From: Solibacillus silvestris
Lineage (GTDB): Bacteria; Bacillota; Bacilli; Bacillales_A; Planococcaceae
Direction of reading: 5' to 3'
DNA: 64,000 bases
Assembly: GCA_001586195.1 (NCBI GenBank)
Contig: CP014609.1
Location: 2,516,001 to 2,580,000, forward strand
Part shown: positions 1 to 10,478 of the stretch, in pieces
Position numbering within the stretch: position 1 is the first letter of the stretch
Layout of the letters: every line of letters begins with the position of its first letter
The notes under the pieces: generated by a model
Seen by the model: the letters and a program-made list of their open reading frames with translations, nothing else
Told to the model about the DNA's origin: nothing
The model's database searches: none
Position numbers and translations under genes: made by a program

Positions 1-276
1 TTTGTTGCTGACATAAAAAATCGCTCCTTCACTTAGTAAATTAATTTTGTAAGTGCTTTCTTTTTACTCTATTAAAAAGTCGCACACTCATATCGTTCTG
101 CTCAATTGAACCTATAAGTAAATCGCTTACAAATTTCATTATAATCAATTTTGACGGCTTTGTGAATGAATTAGTAGGATTTTAGGAAAAAATCACATAT
201 GTGATAGAATTCACGCAAAAAAGAGAATTTATAATTTGTAATGAGTTAATAAAGGTATTAATTAGGAGTGAGATAA
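1..276. other. Intergenic region upstream of ytvI
   Basis: No gene is visible here. The stretch holds a candidate promoter for ytvI (separate entry) and two imperfect catabolite-responsive-element-like sequences at 48-61 and 118-131. Those would suit a gene leaving the window on the minus strand; citZ lies near ytvI in B. subtilis, but no part of such a gene is visible in the window. Confidence 0.4.
182..210 (+). promoter_or_regulatory. Candidate sigma-A promoter of ytvI with palindrome in spacer
   Basis: TTAGGA at 182-187 and TAGAAT at 205-210 are 17 bp apart, and a TG at 202-203 makes an extended -10. The 14-bp perfect palindrome ATCACATATGTGAT (192-205) fills most of the spacer, so a regulator could bind there. 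A second possible promoter, TTGACG (151-156) and TAGGAT (175-180) with an 18-bp spacer, lies just upstream. Confidence 0.5.
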
Positions 277-1245
277 ATGGATTATACAAATAAAACAAAC
301 CAATGGCTAGTAAAAAGTAGGAACATTATCGTTCTTCTACTTTATTTTATCCTTTTTTATTTCATTCCTCCTATTATTTTTGGTCTATTTTTCGCTTATT
401 TACTGTTTCCCGTCTTCCTCTTTTTCAAACAGCAATTTAAACTACCATTCTTTCTCGTTGTCATTATACTTTCGGTATTTTTATTCTCGGTTGTCGTCTC
501 TGTGATCATGCTGATTATTCATAGCTTTATCACCATTCTCCCTCAGCTGCAGTCAACACTCTTATCTTTGGATAGCACCTATATGAAACATCCGCTTCTT
601 CCGTTTATTGTTGAGAAGCTCCAAAGTTTTATAAGGGACTTGCTGTTTTACACAATCAATTTTATAAAAAATAGTTTTCAATCTATATTTGAGTTTTTTA
701 TTTTCATTGTCACATTCTACTTCGCACTGATGGAGAGCTATAAAAACCGATTATGGTTTTTTGCTTACATACCGAAAGCTTATCGCACTACATGGGCACG
801 CTACTTCCAAAAAGGTATGGAGCTTATCGGCCGCTTTATCGTTGTGGAAATGCAATTGTTTACACTGACGTTTATCCTGCTATGTATTGGATTTTATTTT
901 TTAAAGTTTGAAGCATTTGTAATTAAAGCTTTTTTAATTGCCTTTGCAGATTGCCTGCCTTTTTTAGGAATCGGCATTTTCCTTATTCCAGTTTCTATTT
1001 ACTATTTTATTGTAGACGAACCGATGATAGGTATTGCCATATTAGTTCTGTACTTTATGGTACAAATGATAAGGCAGCTAACTGAATCCATGCTCTGGTC
1101 ACATACGTTGCATTTACGTATGATCCACACATTTCTAATCAGCGCTGCCTCAGTTTTACTATTTGGTTTTTACGGAATCATCCTTAGTCCGATCTTACTG
1201 ATGATTGCCATTAAGGTAAAACAACATGCTATTTTTGCAAAATAA
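277..1245 (+). CDS. ytvI: YtvI, AI-2E family transporter-like membrane protein
   Basis: This 322-residue protein is almost entirely hydrophobic, with about seven or eight membrane helices and a long loop after the third. That is the layout of the AI-2E transporter family, whose members are proposed exporters of autoinducer-2 or, in some cases, Na+/H+ antiporters; the substrate of YtvI is not known. The ATG at 277 has AGGAG nine bases upstream. B. subtilis also has ytvI beside fxsA and pyk, which supports the name. The last 17 bp overlap convergently with the end of fxsA, so no terminator fits between them. Function is inferred from family only. Confidence 0.8.
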   Translation: MDYTNKTNQWLVKSRNIIVLLLYFILFYFIPPIIFGLFFAYLLFPVFLFFKQQFKLPFFLVVIILSVFLFSVVVSVIMLIIHSFITILPQLQSTLLSLDSTYMKHPLLPFIVEKLQSFIRDLLFYTINFIKNSFQSIFEFFIFIVTFYFALMESYKNRLWFFAYIPKAYRTTWARYFQKGMELIGRFIVVEMQLFTLTFILLCIGFYFLKFEAFVIKAFLIAFADCLPFLGIGIFLIPVSIYYFIVDEPMIGIAILVLYFMVQMIRQLTESMLWSHTLHLRMIHTFLISAASVLLFGFYGIILSPILLMIAIKVKQHAIFAK

Positions 1246-1618
1246 CGACTTGGCCTCTTTTCACCTTTTTACGTAAATAGTAGAAGATGACCGGTTTAAA
1301 CAGATTTCGCGTAATTCCTGAAACAAATAATATTCCGAGAATATCCGTAATAAAGCCAGGTACCGCCAAAAGTACACCGCCAACAAAAATCATAAATGTC
1401 TCAATGACCGGTACTGCAGGAGGCTGACCTTGCTGCATACTCTTTTGAATATCCTGTATAGATTTTGTCCCACGTTTTTTGGCAATTAGCAGTCCTGCTA
1501 TGGATGTGAAAATAATTAATAACAATGTATAGAAAACACCGATTGCATTTCCAATTACGATAAATACCGCAATTTCAGCAAATACTAGTGCCAGTAATCC
1601 AAATAATATCTTTTTCAT
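1229..1618 (-). CDS. fxsA: FxsA-family cytoplasmic membrane protein
   Basis: The 129-residue protein has two N-terminal hydrophobic helices (about residues 3-45), a short basic segment, another hydrophobic stretch near residues 75-100 and a basic C-terminus. This is typical of FxsA (YtzA in B. subtilis). E. coli FxsA overproduction relieves exclusion of phage T7 by the F plasmid, but the normal role is unknown. The ATG at 1618 follows an AGGAGG about eight bases away. It lies downstream of the pyk terminator, so it is probably transcribed separately from pfkA-pyk. Its 3' end overlaps the convergent ytvI by 17 bp. Confidence 0.8.
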   Translation of the reverse strand: MKKILFGLLALVFAEIAVFIVIGNAIGVFYTLLLIIFTSIAGLLIAKKRGTKSIQDIQKSMQQGQPPAVPVIETFMIFVGGVLLAVPGFITDILGILFVSGITRNLFKPVIFYYLRKKVKRGQVVILQK

Positions 1619-1692
1619 TTATGAACCTCCTCTTCTTCTATTTTATACGAAACAGCGTAGAAAAAGTTTCAATAAGCTTTATAGCAAAAACA

Positions 1693-1722
1693 AACCACCA
1701 TTTTTTAATGAAAATGGTGGTT
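1693..1722 (-). terminator. Intrinsic terminator after pyk
   Basis: A perfect 12-bp stem (1693-1704 with 1711-1722, loop of six) is followed on the minus strand by a T-rich tract, about 35 bp past the pyk stop. Confidence 0.85.
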
Positions 1723-1757
1723 TTGCTGTACTAAATTAAATTTTTCACTTATTAATC

Positions 1758-3518
1758 TTAAAGAACGCTGGCATGTCCTTTATAAATAACACCAGTTTCA
1801 GCATCCATTGTAATTTCCTGTCCGTGCTGAATTAAAGTAGTTGCTTCTTTTACACCGACAATAACAGGAATTCCTAAGCTTAGGCCGACTACAGCCGCGT
1901 GGGATGTTAGCCCGCCTTCTTCCGTAATAATACCTGCGCATTTTTCAATTGCCGGCATCATTTCGCGGTCAGAGCCTACTGTTACAATAATTGCTCCTTC
2001 TGTGTCGTAAGCCAATGCTTCAGCTGCATTGTTGGCGATGATTGCATTACCAACAACTGACAGTTTACCAATACCTTGTCCACGTGCCAATAAGTCACCG
2101 ATGACATGTACTTTCATTAAGTTCGTTGTACCTGCTTCGCCAACTGGAAGACCTGCAGTAATAACAACTACATCACCATGGCTGACAAATTCATGTTTTA
2201 GCGCTTCATCAACCGATAACTCTAAAATCTCATCCGTTGTAGTAACACGCTGCGTTAAAATTGGTTTAACGCCCCATACTAATGTCAATTTCTGTGCAAC
2301 ATTAGGCTGACTTGTAACTGCGATAATTGATACACCTGGTCGATATTTTGCAATCATTCTTGCAGTATTTCCGCTTTCGGTTGGAGCTAATACTGCTTTA
2401 ACACCAAGGTTAATTGAAGTATAGGCAACCGCCTGTGAAATAGCTTCCGTCATATTTGCTTCTTTTTCACGGCTTCGTTTTGATACAATTGCTCGGTAAT
2501 CCAATGCGTTTTCCGTACGAATCGCAATTTTGTTCATTGTAGCTACAGACTCTACCGGATAAAGACCTGCTGCTGTTTCTCCTGAAAGCATGATTGCATC
2601 TGTGCCATCCATAATCGCGTTTGCAACGTCTGATGCTTCTGCACGAGTTGGACGTGGATTGCGCTGCATGGAGTCAAGCATTTGTGTAGCTGTAATAACA
2701 GGCTTGCCGACTTGGTTACATTTTCGGATTAATGATTTTTGTACTAATGGTACTTCTTCTGCAGGAATCTCTACACCTAAGTCACCACGTGCCACCATTA
2801 AACCGTCTGAAACTTCAATGATTTCATCAATGTTGTCAACGCCTTCTTGGTTTTCGATTTTAGGGATAATTTGAATGTGGCTGCCGTTATTTTGTTCCAG
2901 CAGCTCTCGAATTTCGAGTACATCCTTTGCAGTACGAACAAATGAAGCCGCGATGAAATCGATCCCTTGCTCAATACCGAATAAAATATCCGCTGCATCT
3001 TTGTCAGTAATACCCGGTAATTTCACAGAAACACCCGGTACATTCACACCTTTTTTATTTTTTAAAATACCGGCGTTTTCAACGATTGTATGAATTAAAC
3101 CTTGCTCGCTATCTTTCGCAAGTACACGCAATTCGATTAAGCCGTCATCCAATAAAATTATATCGTTTTGATCTACGTCTTCAATCAGCTGATCGTATGT
3201 GATGGAGAAACGTGATTCATTTCCTAAAACTTCTGTCATCGAAATATCGATTACTTGTCCTGTTACTAAATGCAACTCACCGTTTTCCATTGAGTGTGTT
3301 CTGATTTCAGGTCCTTTTGTGTCCAATAAAATTCCAACCGGTTTTTTCATGCGTTCTGCTGCATCACGAATTGCAGCAATACGATTCGCATGCTCCTCAT
3401 GATTTCCGTGTGAGAAGTTTAAACGGGCAACATTCATCCCTGCCTCAATTAACTTTTCTAACATTTCTGGTGATTCACTAGCCGGTCCAATAGTACAAAC
3501 AATTTTAGTTTTTCTCAT
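1758..3518 (-). CDS. pyk: Pyruvate kinase
   Basis: Cytosolic pyruvate kinase turns phosphoenolpyruvate and ADP into pyruvate and ATP, the last step of glycolysis. From the chosen start the protein has 586 residues, the length of the Bacillus enzyme with its extra C-terminal PEP-utiliser-like domain. Visible marks are the start [12 protein letters not shown], the active-site strand [22 protein letters not shown], and near the C-terminus [11 protein letters not shown], which carries the swivelling-domain His. The open frame extends nine codons further up, but the ATG at 3518 is preferred: GGAG precedes it, and the longer form would begin one base after the pfkA stop with no ribosome binding site. 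It forms an operon with pfkA. Confidence 0.97.
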   Translation of the reverse strand: MRKTKIVCTIGPASESPEMLEKLIEAGMNVARLNFSHGNHEEHANRIAAIRDAAERMKKPVGILLDTKGPEIRTHSMENGELHLVTGQVIDISMTEVLGNESRFSITYDQLIEDVDQNDIILLDDGLIELRVLAKDSEQGLIHTIVENAGILKNKKGVNVPGVSVKLPGITDKDAADILFGIEQGIDFIAASFVRTAKDVLEIRELLEQNNGSHIQIIPKIENQEGVDNIDEIIEVSDGLMVARGDLGVEIPAEEVPLVQKSLIRKCNQVGKPVITATQMLDSMQRNPRPTRAEASDVANAIMDGTDAIMLSGETAAGLYPVESVATMNKIAIRTENALDYRAIVSKRSREKEANMTEAISQAVAYTSINLGVKAVLAPTESGNTARMIAKYRPGVSIIAVTSQPNVAQKLTLVWGVKPILTQRVTTTDEILELSVDEALKHEFVSHGDVVVITAGLPVGEAGTTNLMKVHVIGDLLARGQGIGKLSVVGNAIIANNAAEALAYDTEGAIIVTVGSDREMMPAIEKCAGIITEEGGLTSHAAVVGLSLGIPVIVGVKEATTLIQHGQEITMDAETGVIYKGHASVL

Positions 3519-3546
3519 AGTTTTGTCATCTCCGTTTTTATGCACT

Positions 3547-4569
<1,023 letters not shown>

Positions 4570-4608
4570 CTATTCTAGAAAACAAATTGAAATGCTTTTG
4601 AAAAAAAT

Positions 4609-4634
4609 GAAGAATGCGCTCACACGCATTCTTC
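4609..4634 (-). terminator. Intrinsic terminator after accA
   Basis: A perfect 10-bp stem GAAGAATGCG/CGCATTCTTC with a six-base loop is followed on the minus strand by seven or more T residues. It separates the accDA operon from pfkA-pyk. Confidence 0.9.
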
Positions 4635-4661
4635 GTAGTACAATACTGTTATAAAACAACC

Positions 4662-5618
4662 TTATTGTTCTATATATTGTCCAATATTTTTAAATTTCAT
4701 ATAACGATTTTCAACTAATTGATCTGCACTCTCTTTATTTAGGTCATTAAGAATGTTTGTAAGATATTCTTTCATAAAGATCGCCTGCTGCTCAACATCC
4801 TTATGGGCACCGCCGGCAACTTCCGGAATAATTCCATCAATTACTTTAAGCTCCTTTAAATCAAGTGCTGTTATTTTCATCGCTTCAGCAGCCTCTTTCG
4901 CATAGCTTGCATCTTTCCATAAAATTGATGCAGCTCCTTCTGGAGAAATTACGGAATACGTTGAATTCTCAAGCATCAAAATTTTATTTGCCACTCCAAG
5001 TGCAAGTGCACCGCCGCTTCCACCTTCACCAATTACAATACTAATGATCGGTACCCGAATACCGGCCATTTCAAACAAATTACGTGCAATCGCTTCACTT
5101 TGGCCACGTTCCTCGGCTGCTTTGCCCGGATATGCACCTTTCGTATCTATAAAGCAAATAATTGGGCGTTTGAATTTTTCTGCCTGTTTCATTAAACGTA
5201 ACGCCTTGCGGTAACCTTCCGGATGAGGCATGCCAAAATTCCGGCGAATATTTTCCTTTGTCGTTTTTCCGCGCTGGTGTCCAATAATCGTAATGGGCTG
5301 ACCATTAAACGATGCAATTCCGCCAACAATTGCTGCATCATCTTTAAATGTACGATCCCCATGCACTTCGATAAAATCTTCAAAAATTCGTTCAATATAT
5401 TCCAGTGTCGTCGGACGATCAGCATGACGGGCTACTTGTACACGGTGCCAAGGTTCCATATTGGCATATACGCTTTTTTCAAGTTCCTCCAAGCGTGTTT
5501 CCAACTTTTCAATTTCCCCTGTCATATCGACATCTGCTTCCGTGGCAATTGTTTTTAACTCTACAATTTTTTCACGAAGTTTTACAACCGGTTCTTCAAA
5601 TGCCATTAATTTAGACAT
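4662..5618 (-). CDS. accA: Acetyl-CoA carboxylase carboxyltransferase subunit alpha
   Basis: AccA pairs with AccD to move the carboxyl group from carboxybiotin to acetyl-CoA, making malonyl-CoA for fatty-acid synthesis. The 318 residues cover the crotonase-like fold; visible family marks include [15 protein letters not shown], the stretch ending GHQRGK, and the [12 protein letters not shown] loop that binds the thioester. The ATG at 5618 overlaps the accD stop by eight bases and has AGGAGG eight bases upstream, which suggests coupled translation. The frame stays open 30 codons further into accD, but the AccA family does not begin there. The operon order is regulator-accD-accA; biotin carrier and carboxylase genes are not in the window. 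Confidence 0.96.
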   Translation of the reverse strand: MSKLMAFEEPVVKLREKIVELKTIATEADVDMTGEIEKLETRLEELEKSVYANMEPWHRVQVARHADRPTTLEYIERIFEDFIEVHGDRTFKDDAAIVGGIASFNGQPITIIGHQRGKTTKENIRRNFGMPHPEGYRKALRLMKQAEKFKRPIICFIDTKGAYPGKAAEERGQSEAIARNLFEMAGIRVPIISIVIGEGGSGGALALGVANKILMLENSTYSVISPEGAASILWKDASYAKEAAEAMKITALDLKELKVIDGIIPEVAGGAHKDVEQQAIFMKEYLTNILNDLNKESADQLVENRYMKFKNIGQYIEQ

Positions 5619-6483
5619 GCGATACGCCTCCTTGTACATGCAACTTAACAATTGTTGCAATTTTGTCACGCATTTCTGTTCGGTTAAAAATTGCATCAAG
5701 CTGTCCATGATCTAATAAAAATTCTGCTGTCTGGAAATCATCCGGTAACTTTTCACGTACCGTTTGTTCTATTACACGACGCCCCGCAAACCCTATCAGA
5801 CTTTGAGGCTCTGCAATATTATAATCACCGATCGATGCAAAACTTGCTGATACACCACCTGTAGTCGGATGCGTCAAAATTGAAATATATAGTTGGCCTT
5901 CCTCGCTATGGCGTTTTAGAGCCACACTCGTTTTTGCCATTTGCATTAATGATAATACGCCTTCTTGCATACGTGCACCGCCACTAGCCGTATAGATAAT
6001 AAACGGCACTTTCAGTTCTGTCGCCTTTTCTACAGCGCGTGTAATTTTTTCACCAACAACTGATCCCATAGACCCCATACGGAAATGCGAATCCATTACC
6101 GCTACAACGACCTGCATCCCTTTTAATGCACCTACACCTGTTAATACAGCTTCGTTTAACCCTGTTTTCTTAATATCCGCTTCCACTTTTTCCACATATG
6201 CAGGGAAGTTTAACGGATTTGTTGTTTGAAGATGATCGTCCATTGATACAAACGAACCTTCATCTAAAAAACAGGCGATTCTTTCATTGGCTGTCAAAGT
6301 AAAATGATGCTGACATTTCGCGCATACTTTTAAGTTTTTTTCGAGTTCTTTTGTGACATGAATCGTTTTACATTTTGGACATTTTGTCACGATGCCTTCC
6401 GGAAAGGATTTTTCATCTTCTTTTCTAGTAATATTATCAGTATTTTTTTTACGACTAATTGTAAATAAATCACGAATTGCCAT
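5611..6483 (-). CDS. accD: Acetyl-CoA carboxylase carboxyltransferase subunit beta
   Basis: AccD is the partner of AccA in the carboxyltransferase half of acetyl-CoA carboxylase. Its 290 residues start with a four-cysteine zinc ribbon (Cys35, Cys38, Cys54, Cys57). The crotonase-like domain follows, with [12 protein letters not shown] and [12 protein letters not shown], which form the active site and oxyanion hole. The ATG at 6483 has GGGGG eight bases upstream. It sits 26 bp after the FadR-like regulator gene and overlaps accA, so the three are read as one transcript ended by the hairpin at 4609. Confidence 0.96.
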   Translation of the reverse strand: MAIRDLFTISRKKNTDNITRKEDEKSFPEGIVTKCPKCKTIHVTKELEKNLKVCAKCQHHFTLTANERIACFLDEGSFVSMDDHLQTTNPLNFPAYVEKVEADIKKTGLNEAVLTGVGALKGMQVVVAVMDSHFRMGSMGSVVGEKITRAVEKATELKVPFIIYTASGGARMQEGVLSLMQMAKTSVALKRHSEEGQLYISILTHPTTGGVSASFASIGDYNIAEPQSLIGFAGRRVIEQTVREKLPDDFQTAEFLLDHGQLDAIFNRTEMRDKIATIVKLHVQGGVSHV

Positions 6484-6509
6484 CGTAATCCCCCTTTATA
6501 TTGACGTAA

Positions 6510-7154
6510 TCATTCTTTAATAATGATCATCCATTTTTCATATGAATCAATTGCTTCTTGTATATATCCCATTTGCAATGAAGCAAGCAGTATTTTTAAT
6601 TCCATTTTCTCTTCTTCTGTAATTTCATTTGCCGATAGATTATTGCTGAACGAAAGAAGCTGGAGCCAAATTTTTAATGCGAGGCGGTTCCCTGAAACGA
6701 TCATACATTCACGAAGTATGTCTTCTCGTTTTAACTCCTGCCCAAGTTCTACCTTTACAAAAAAGCTCTCCCAAATCGGCAGTGCCCTTAAATTGTCAGA
6801 CTGGCAAATAATTCGAATCGCTTCTTTTTCGAGCATTTGTCTTGTTGCATGCACATCCGCGATCGATTTTTCGTCCTGTAATATAAAAGAGCTGACAATT
6901 TCAACAAACTGATGGTGTTGCATACTTGACAAATATGTACCACCGCCATGCCTTGTTTCGATCAAGCCAAGTAACTCCAGACTGCGTAATGCTTCCCGAA
7001 CCGAAGACCTTCCCACTTGTAGCTGCTCGCTTAACATTCTTTCTGAAGGAAGCTTTTGCCCTTCCTGAATATTTTGTTCTTCAATTAAATCGTGTAATTG
7101 CTTAACAATTTGAATAAACATCTTTTTTGCGGGCTTATCTTCCAAATTTTTCAC
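6510..7154 (-). CDS. GntR/FadR-subfamily transcription regulator, first gene of accDA operon
   Basis: The N-terminal 70 residues are a clear GntR winged helix: KLPSERMLSEQLQVGRSSVR, then EALRSLELLGLIETRHGGGTYL. The C-terminal part is helical, as in FCD domains of the FadR subfamily, but I do not see the usual metal-binding His/Asp set. FadR proteins sense acyl-CoAs or small acids. Being 26 bp ahead of accD, and having a near-consensus FadR palindrome at 7191-7207, it is a good candidate to control malonyl-CoA synthesis and its own operon; that is inference. The GTG at 7154 is preferred because AGGA lies nine bases upstream; ATG codons at 7178 and 7190-side frames lack such a site. Start is uncertain. 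Confidence 0.8.
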   Translation of the reverse strand: MKNLEDKPAKKMFIQIVKQLHDLIEEQNIQEGQKLPSERMLSEQLQVGRSSVREALRSLELLGLIETRHGGGTYLSSMQHHQFVEIVSSFILQDEKSIADVHATRQMLEKEAIRIICQSDNLRALPIWESFFVKVELGQELKREDILRECMIVSGNRLALKIWLQLLSFSNNLSANEITEEEKMELKILLASLQMGYIQEAIDSYEKWMIIIKE

Positions 7155-7190
7155 CTCACCGTGTCCTACGCATTCCATTATTATTAACAA

Positions 7191-7207
7191 AAGTGGTCAG
7201 ACCAGTT
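7191..7207. promoter_or_regulatory. FadR-type operator upstream of the regulator-accDA operon
   Basis: On the minus strand this reads AACTGGTCTGACCACTT, with the perfect core TGGTC-A-GACCA (7194-7204 on the plus strand). The E. coli FadR consensus, recalled as AACTGGTCNGACCNGTT, is matched at nearly every position. It sits about 40 bp upstream of the regulator's GTG start, where a promoter is expected, so autoregulation by the FadR-like protein is likely. Confidence 0.7.
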
Positions 7208-7340
7208 ACTAAAGTAAGAATACAAAATGTTTTTCTCATTGTAAAGAGAAAATGTAAAACTTATATTTTATATATAATAAAATTTGCGAATATATAACTA
7301 GATTTCCGTTTTTTCGATAAATTTAGCTGAACCCATATAA

Positions 7341-7376
7341 AAAGAGCGCCTCTAAAGCTATTAGAAAGCGCTCTTT
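7341..7376 (-). terminator. Intrinsic terminator after dnaE
   Basis: AAAGAGCGC pairs with GCGCTCTTT around an 18-base loop and is followed on the minus strand by a T-rich run. It lies just past the dnaE stop. Confidence 0.85.
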
Positions 7377-7384
7377 ATTGCTAT

Positions 7385-10300
7385 TTATTTTATAATAATC
7401 TGTTTAACTTTTATTTGTTGTTTATTAAATCGGTGCTCGTAAAAGCCCTCTATATAAAGCAATCCTTCTTCTCGGATTTTCCCGACAACTTGTTCATATT
7501 CTTTCGGGAACAAGGTTAAGGATACTGTTCCATACTCATCTTCCATTTGTACAAATGCCATCAATTCACCGCGCTTTGTGCGGAGCTGGCGCATTTCCCT
7601 GACTTGACCGATCATTTTTACAAATGCATTGTCTTTAAGTTGCGCCAATGTTTGAACAGTTGCAGTTACTTCAGGGAATTGACTTCGTAATTTTACAATT
7701 GGATGGTCCGATAAATAAAAACCGAGCACATCCTTTTCGTATTGCAGCTTAATTTTTTCCGGTATTGGCGATGTTTCACTATATTTCGGTTTGCCAAATG
7801 CCAGTAATGCCCCTTCAAACAAGTCATCCCCGCCTGGACGTACAAAATCAGCCTGTTTTTGCGCGCCTTCAATAGTGGCAAGTAGTGTGGCACGATCTTT
7901 CCCGAATTCATCAAGTGCACCTGCTTTAATGAGCGGTTCGATAATTTTCCTGTTGAAATTTGCTGTCGTCAACGTCACCGCCAAATCAAAAATAGAATCA
8001 AACGGCTTTTGTCTTTCTTCACGTGCAAGTAACAGTTTTTGCATAAAAGGCTGCGGTACACCTCTAATGGCTGACAAACTAAATCGGATTTTCCCGCTTT
8101 CCACTTTAAAGTGACGCATACTTCGATTAATCGATGGTGGTAAAATTTCGATTCCCTTTGCTTTTGCCTCCATTAAAATTTGAGCAAGCTTGTCCGGGTT
8201 GCCTGTTGCATTTGTCAAAAGGGCAGCATAAAAATTCACAGGATAATTGGCTTTTAAGTACGCCATTTGATAAGAAATAACACTATAGGCAACGGCATGG
8301 CTTTTCGGGAAACCATAATCAGCAAAACGTACAATTAATGCATATACTTCTTCGGCTGCCTGCTGTGTATAGCCTTTTGTTAAGGCTCCTTTTACGAAAG
8401 AAGCTCGCTGCTGCTCCAACACGTCACGTTTCTTTTTACTCACAGCACGACGCAGCAAATCAGCCTGTCCAAAAGAAAAGCCAGCCATCACATTTGCAAT
8501 TCGCATAATTTGTTCCTGATAAATAATAACGCCGTATGTCTCTTCCAAAATCGGTGTTAAATGCGGATGAGGCATAATTACCTGCTCTTTTTTATGCTTT
8601 CTTCTTGCGTACATCGGGATAAATTCCATTGGGCCCGGTCGATACAATGCATTGACCGCAACAATATCTAAAAAGTTGGTCGGTTTAATTTCACGTAGTG
8701 CATTTTTCATACCGTCCGACTCAAGCTGGAAAATGCCATTAGTGTCGCCATTTTGTAAAAGCTCAAATGTTTTTTCATCATTGAGCGGAATGTGATTAAA
8801 ATTAATTTGTTTATTATGGGTAAACTGAATCGATTTCCGGATTTGCTCTAAAATCGTTAAATTTCGGAGCCCTAAAAAGTCAATTTTCAACAGCCCGTTT
8901 TGCTCCACTTCTTGCATAGGCCACTGTGTTAAAAATATCCCGTCATGTCCTTCTTCAATTGGCACGACATCGACTAATGGAACAGGACTCAATACAACCC
9001 CCGCTGCGTGTGTTGACGCATTCCTTGGAAGACCTTCCAATCGCAGAGATGTTTGAAACCACTTTTGACGGATAGGCTCCGCTGTAATCCATGCTCTCAA
9101 GTTTTCCGACATTGCATATGCTTCCTTCAATGTAATGCCAGGTTTATTTGGAATAAGCTTTGAAATCATTTCCAATGCTTCACTTTCAAAATTGAACATA
9201 CGAGCTACATCTCGGGCAACCGCCTTGGCTGATAATGTACCGAACGTAATAATTTGCGCGACATACTGTTTGCCGTATTTTTTCGCCACATACTGAATGA
9301 CTTCATGCCGTCTCGTATCTAAAAAGTCGATATCGATATCCGGCAATGTAATACGTTCCGGATTTAAAAAACGTTCAAACAGCAAATCGTATTGCAATGG
9401 ATCTACCTGTGTAATCTCGAGTGCAAATGCAACAAGTGAAGATGCGGAAGAACCACGGCCAGGACCTGTTAATATTTGAGCTTCACGAGCAAACTGCATA
9501 AAGTCGGCAACAATCAGAAAATAATCTGAGTAGCCCATCGACTGAATAACATGAAGCTCATAGTTCATCCGTTCAACATAATGACCAGGCAATGTATTCG
9601 TATTTAAACGTCGCTGTAAACCAGTCATTACTTGCTGCTGCAGCAAGTTTTCCGCCGTCTCCCCTTCTCCAACCGGAAACTTCGGCATATAAACATTATT
9701 TGTGTTTAGTTCAATTTGACAGCTTAATAATAAATTTTCCAATTGTACGAGCCATTGTTGCTGATCATGAAATTTTTGCTGCCATTGTTCGGCTGTCAGT
9801 AAATGATTTTCCTGTTTATTACTCTGAACAGCATCATTCAGTTTTACACCGGTATGAATGGCTTGTGCCACTTCATAGGCAAAGAAGTCCTCTTCATTAA
9901 AAAACAGACTTTCATGTGTAGCAACAATTGGGAGTGCATTTTTTTTAGCGAGTTGGACTGCCGAACTCTCCAAACTAGCTGTGTCGGATAAACGGGAAAT
10001 CCCGATATACACTTCATCCGGATAAGCCTTCATGAATTCTGCCAATACTGGCTCTGCCATTTGCTGTAACCATATTGCCTGCTGTTCGAGCGCGGGAATC
10101 ATAAAAGCAATTCCTTTGCCATATGCAAGCAGCCATCGTAACGGAATCGTTTGCTCCGGACGAATGGCGATACTGCTGGAAATTTTCAATAAATTACGAT
10201 ATCCTTCATTTGTTTTTGCATATAAAACAAGCGGTAATGATTGTTCTTCTGTCAATTCAAGCTGAATTGTCAAGCCTACTACCGGATGAATACCTGCCCT

Positions 10301-10459
10301 TTTCATTTCAAACCAAAAAGGCAAAAGTCCGTACAATTTCGTATTAACAATTGCACAGCTTTTTGCCTTTTGATGATGTAAAAAAGGGATGAGCTCTTCT
10401 ATACGAATTGTACTTTTCAATAAATCGGCACTTGTCCGTACTTGCGGATATACAGTCAC
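7385..10459 (-). CDS. dnaE: DNA polymerase III alpha subunit, DnaE type
   Basis: DnaE is the second replicative polymerase of Firmicutes, thought to extend RNA primers before PolC takes over. The polymerase palm is intact: GPGRGSSASSLV near residue 335 and PDIDIDF near residue 372, with the metal-binding aspartates; the fingers segment YRPGPMEFIP, the tandem helix-hairpin-helix region and an OB fold (about 945-1010) follow. Two things are odd. The N-terminal PHP motifs that read VHSGYSLL and LTDDHVMYG in B. subtilis appear here as VRTSADLL and VNTKLYG. The protein has 1024 residues and stops right after the OB fold, while B. subtilis DnaE has about 1115. The GTG start at 10459 has GGAGGG seven bases upstream. 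nrnA lies 19 bp ahead. Confidence 0.95.
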   Translation of the reverse strand: MTVYPQVRTSADLLKSTIRIEELIPFLHHQKAKSCAIVNTKLYGLLPFWFEMKRAGIHPVVGLTIQLELTEEQSLPLVLYAKTNEGYRNLLKISSSIAIRPEQTIPLRWLLAYGKGIAFMIPALEQQAIWLQQMAEPVLAEFMKAYPDEVYIGISRLSDTASLESSAVQLAKKNALPIVATHESLFFNEEDFFAYEVAQAIHTGVKLNDAVQSNKQENHLLTAEQWQQKFHDQQQWLVQLENLLLSCQIELNTNNVYMPKFPVGEGETAENLLQQQVMTGLQRRLNTNTLPGHYVERMNYELHVIQSMGYSDYFLIVADFMQFAREAQILTGPGRGSSASSLVAFALEITQVDPLQYDLLFERFLNPERITLPDIDIDFLDTRRHEVIQYVAKKYGKQYVAQIITFGTLSAKAVARDVARMFNFESEALEMISKLIPNKPGITLKEAYAMSENLRAWITAEPIRQKWFQTSLRLEGLPRNASTHAAGVVLSPVPLVDVVPIEEGHDGIFLTQWPMQEVEQNGLLKIDFLGLRNLTILEQIRKSIQFTHNKQINFNHIPLNDEKTFELLQNGDTNGIFQLESDGMKNALREIKPTNFLDIVAVNALYRPGPMEFIPMYARRKHKKEQVIMPHPHLTPILEETYGVIIYQEQIMRIANVMAGFSFGQADLLRRAVSKKKRDVLEQQRASFVKGALTKGYTQQAAEEVYALIVRFADYGFPKSHAVAYSVISYQMAYLKANYPVNFYAALLTNATGNPDKLAQILMEAKAKGIEILPPSINRSMRHFKVESGKIRFSLSAIRGVPQPFMQKLLLAREERQKPFDSIFDLAVTLTTANFNRKIIEPLIKAGALDEFGKDRATLLATIEGAQKQADFVRPGGDDLFEGALLAFGKPKYSETSPIPEKIKLQYEKDVLGFYLSDHPIVKLRSQFPEVTATVQTLAQLKDNAFVKMIGQVREMRQLRTKRGELMAFVQMEDEYGTVSLTLFPKEYEQVVGKIREEGLLYIEGFYEHRFNKQQIKVKQIIIK

Positions 10460-10478
10460 CCGTCATCCCTCCATCATA

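Noticed and set aside
2029-2310. 93-codon open frame antisense to pyk
   Set aside because: It is a shadow of the strongly conserved pyk frame; codon composition follows pyk, not an independent gene.
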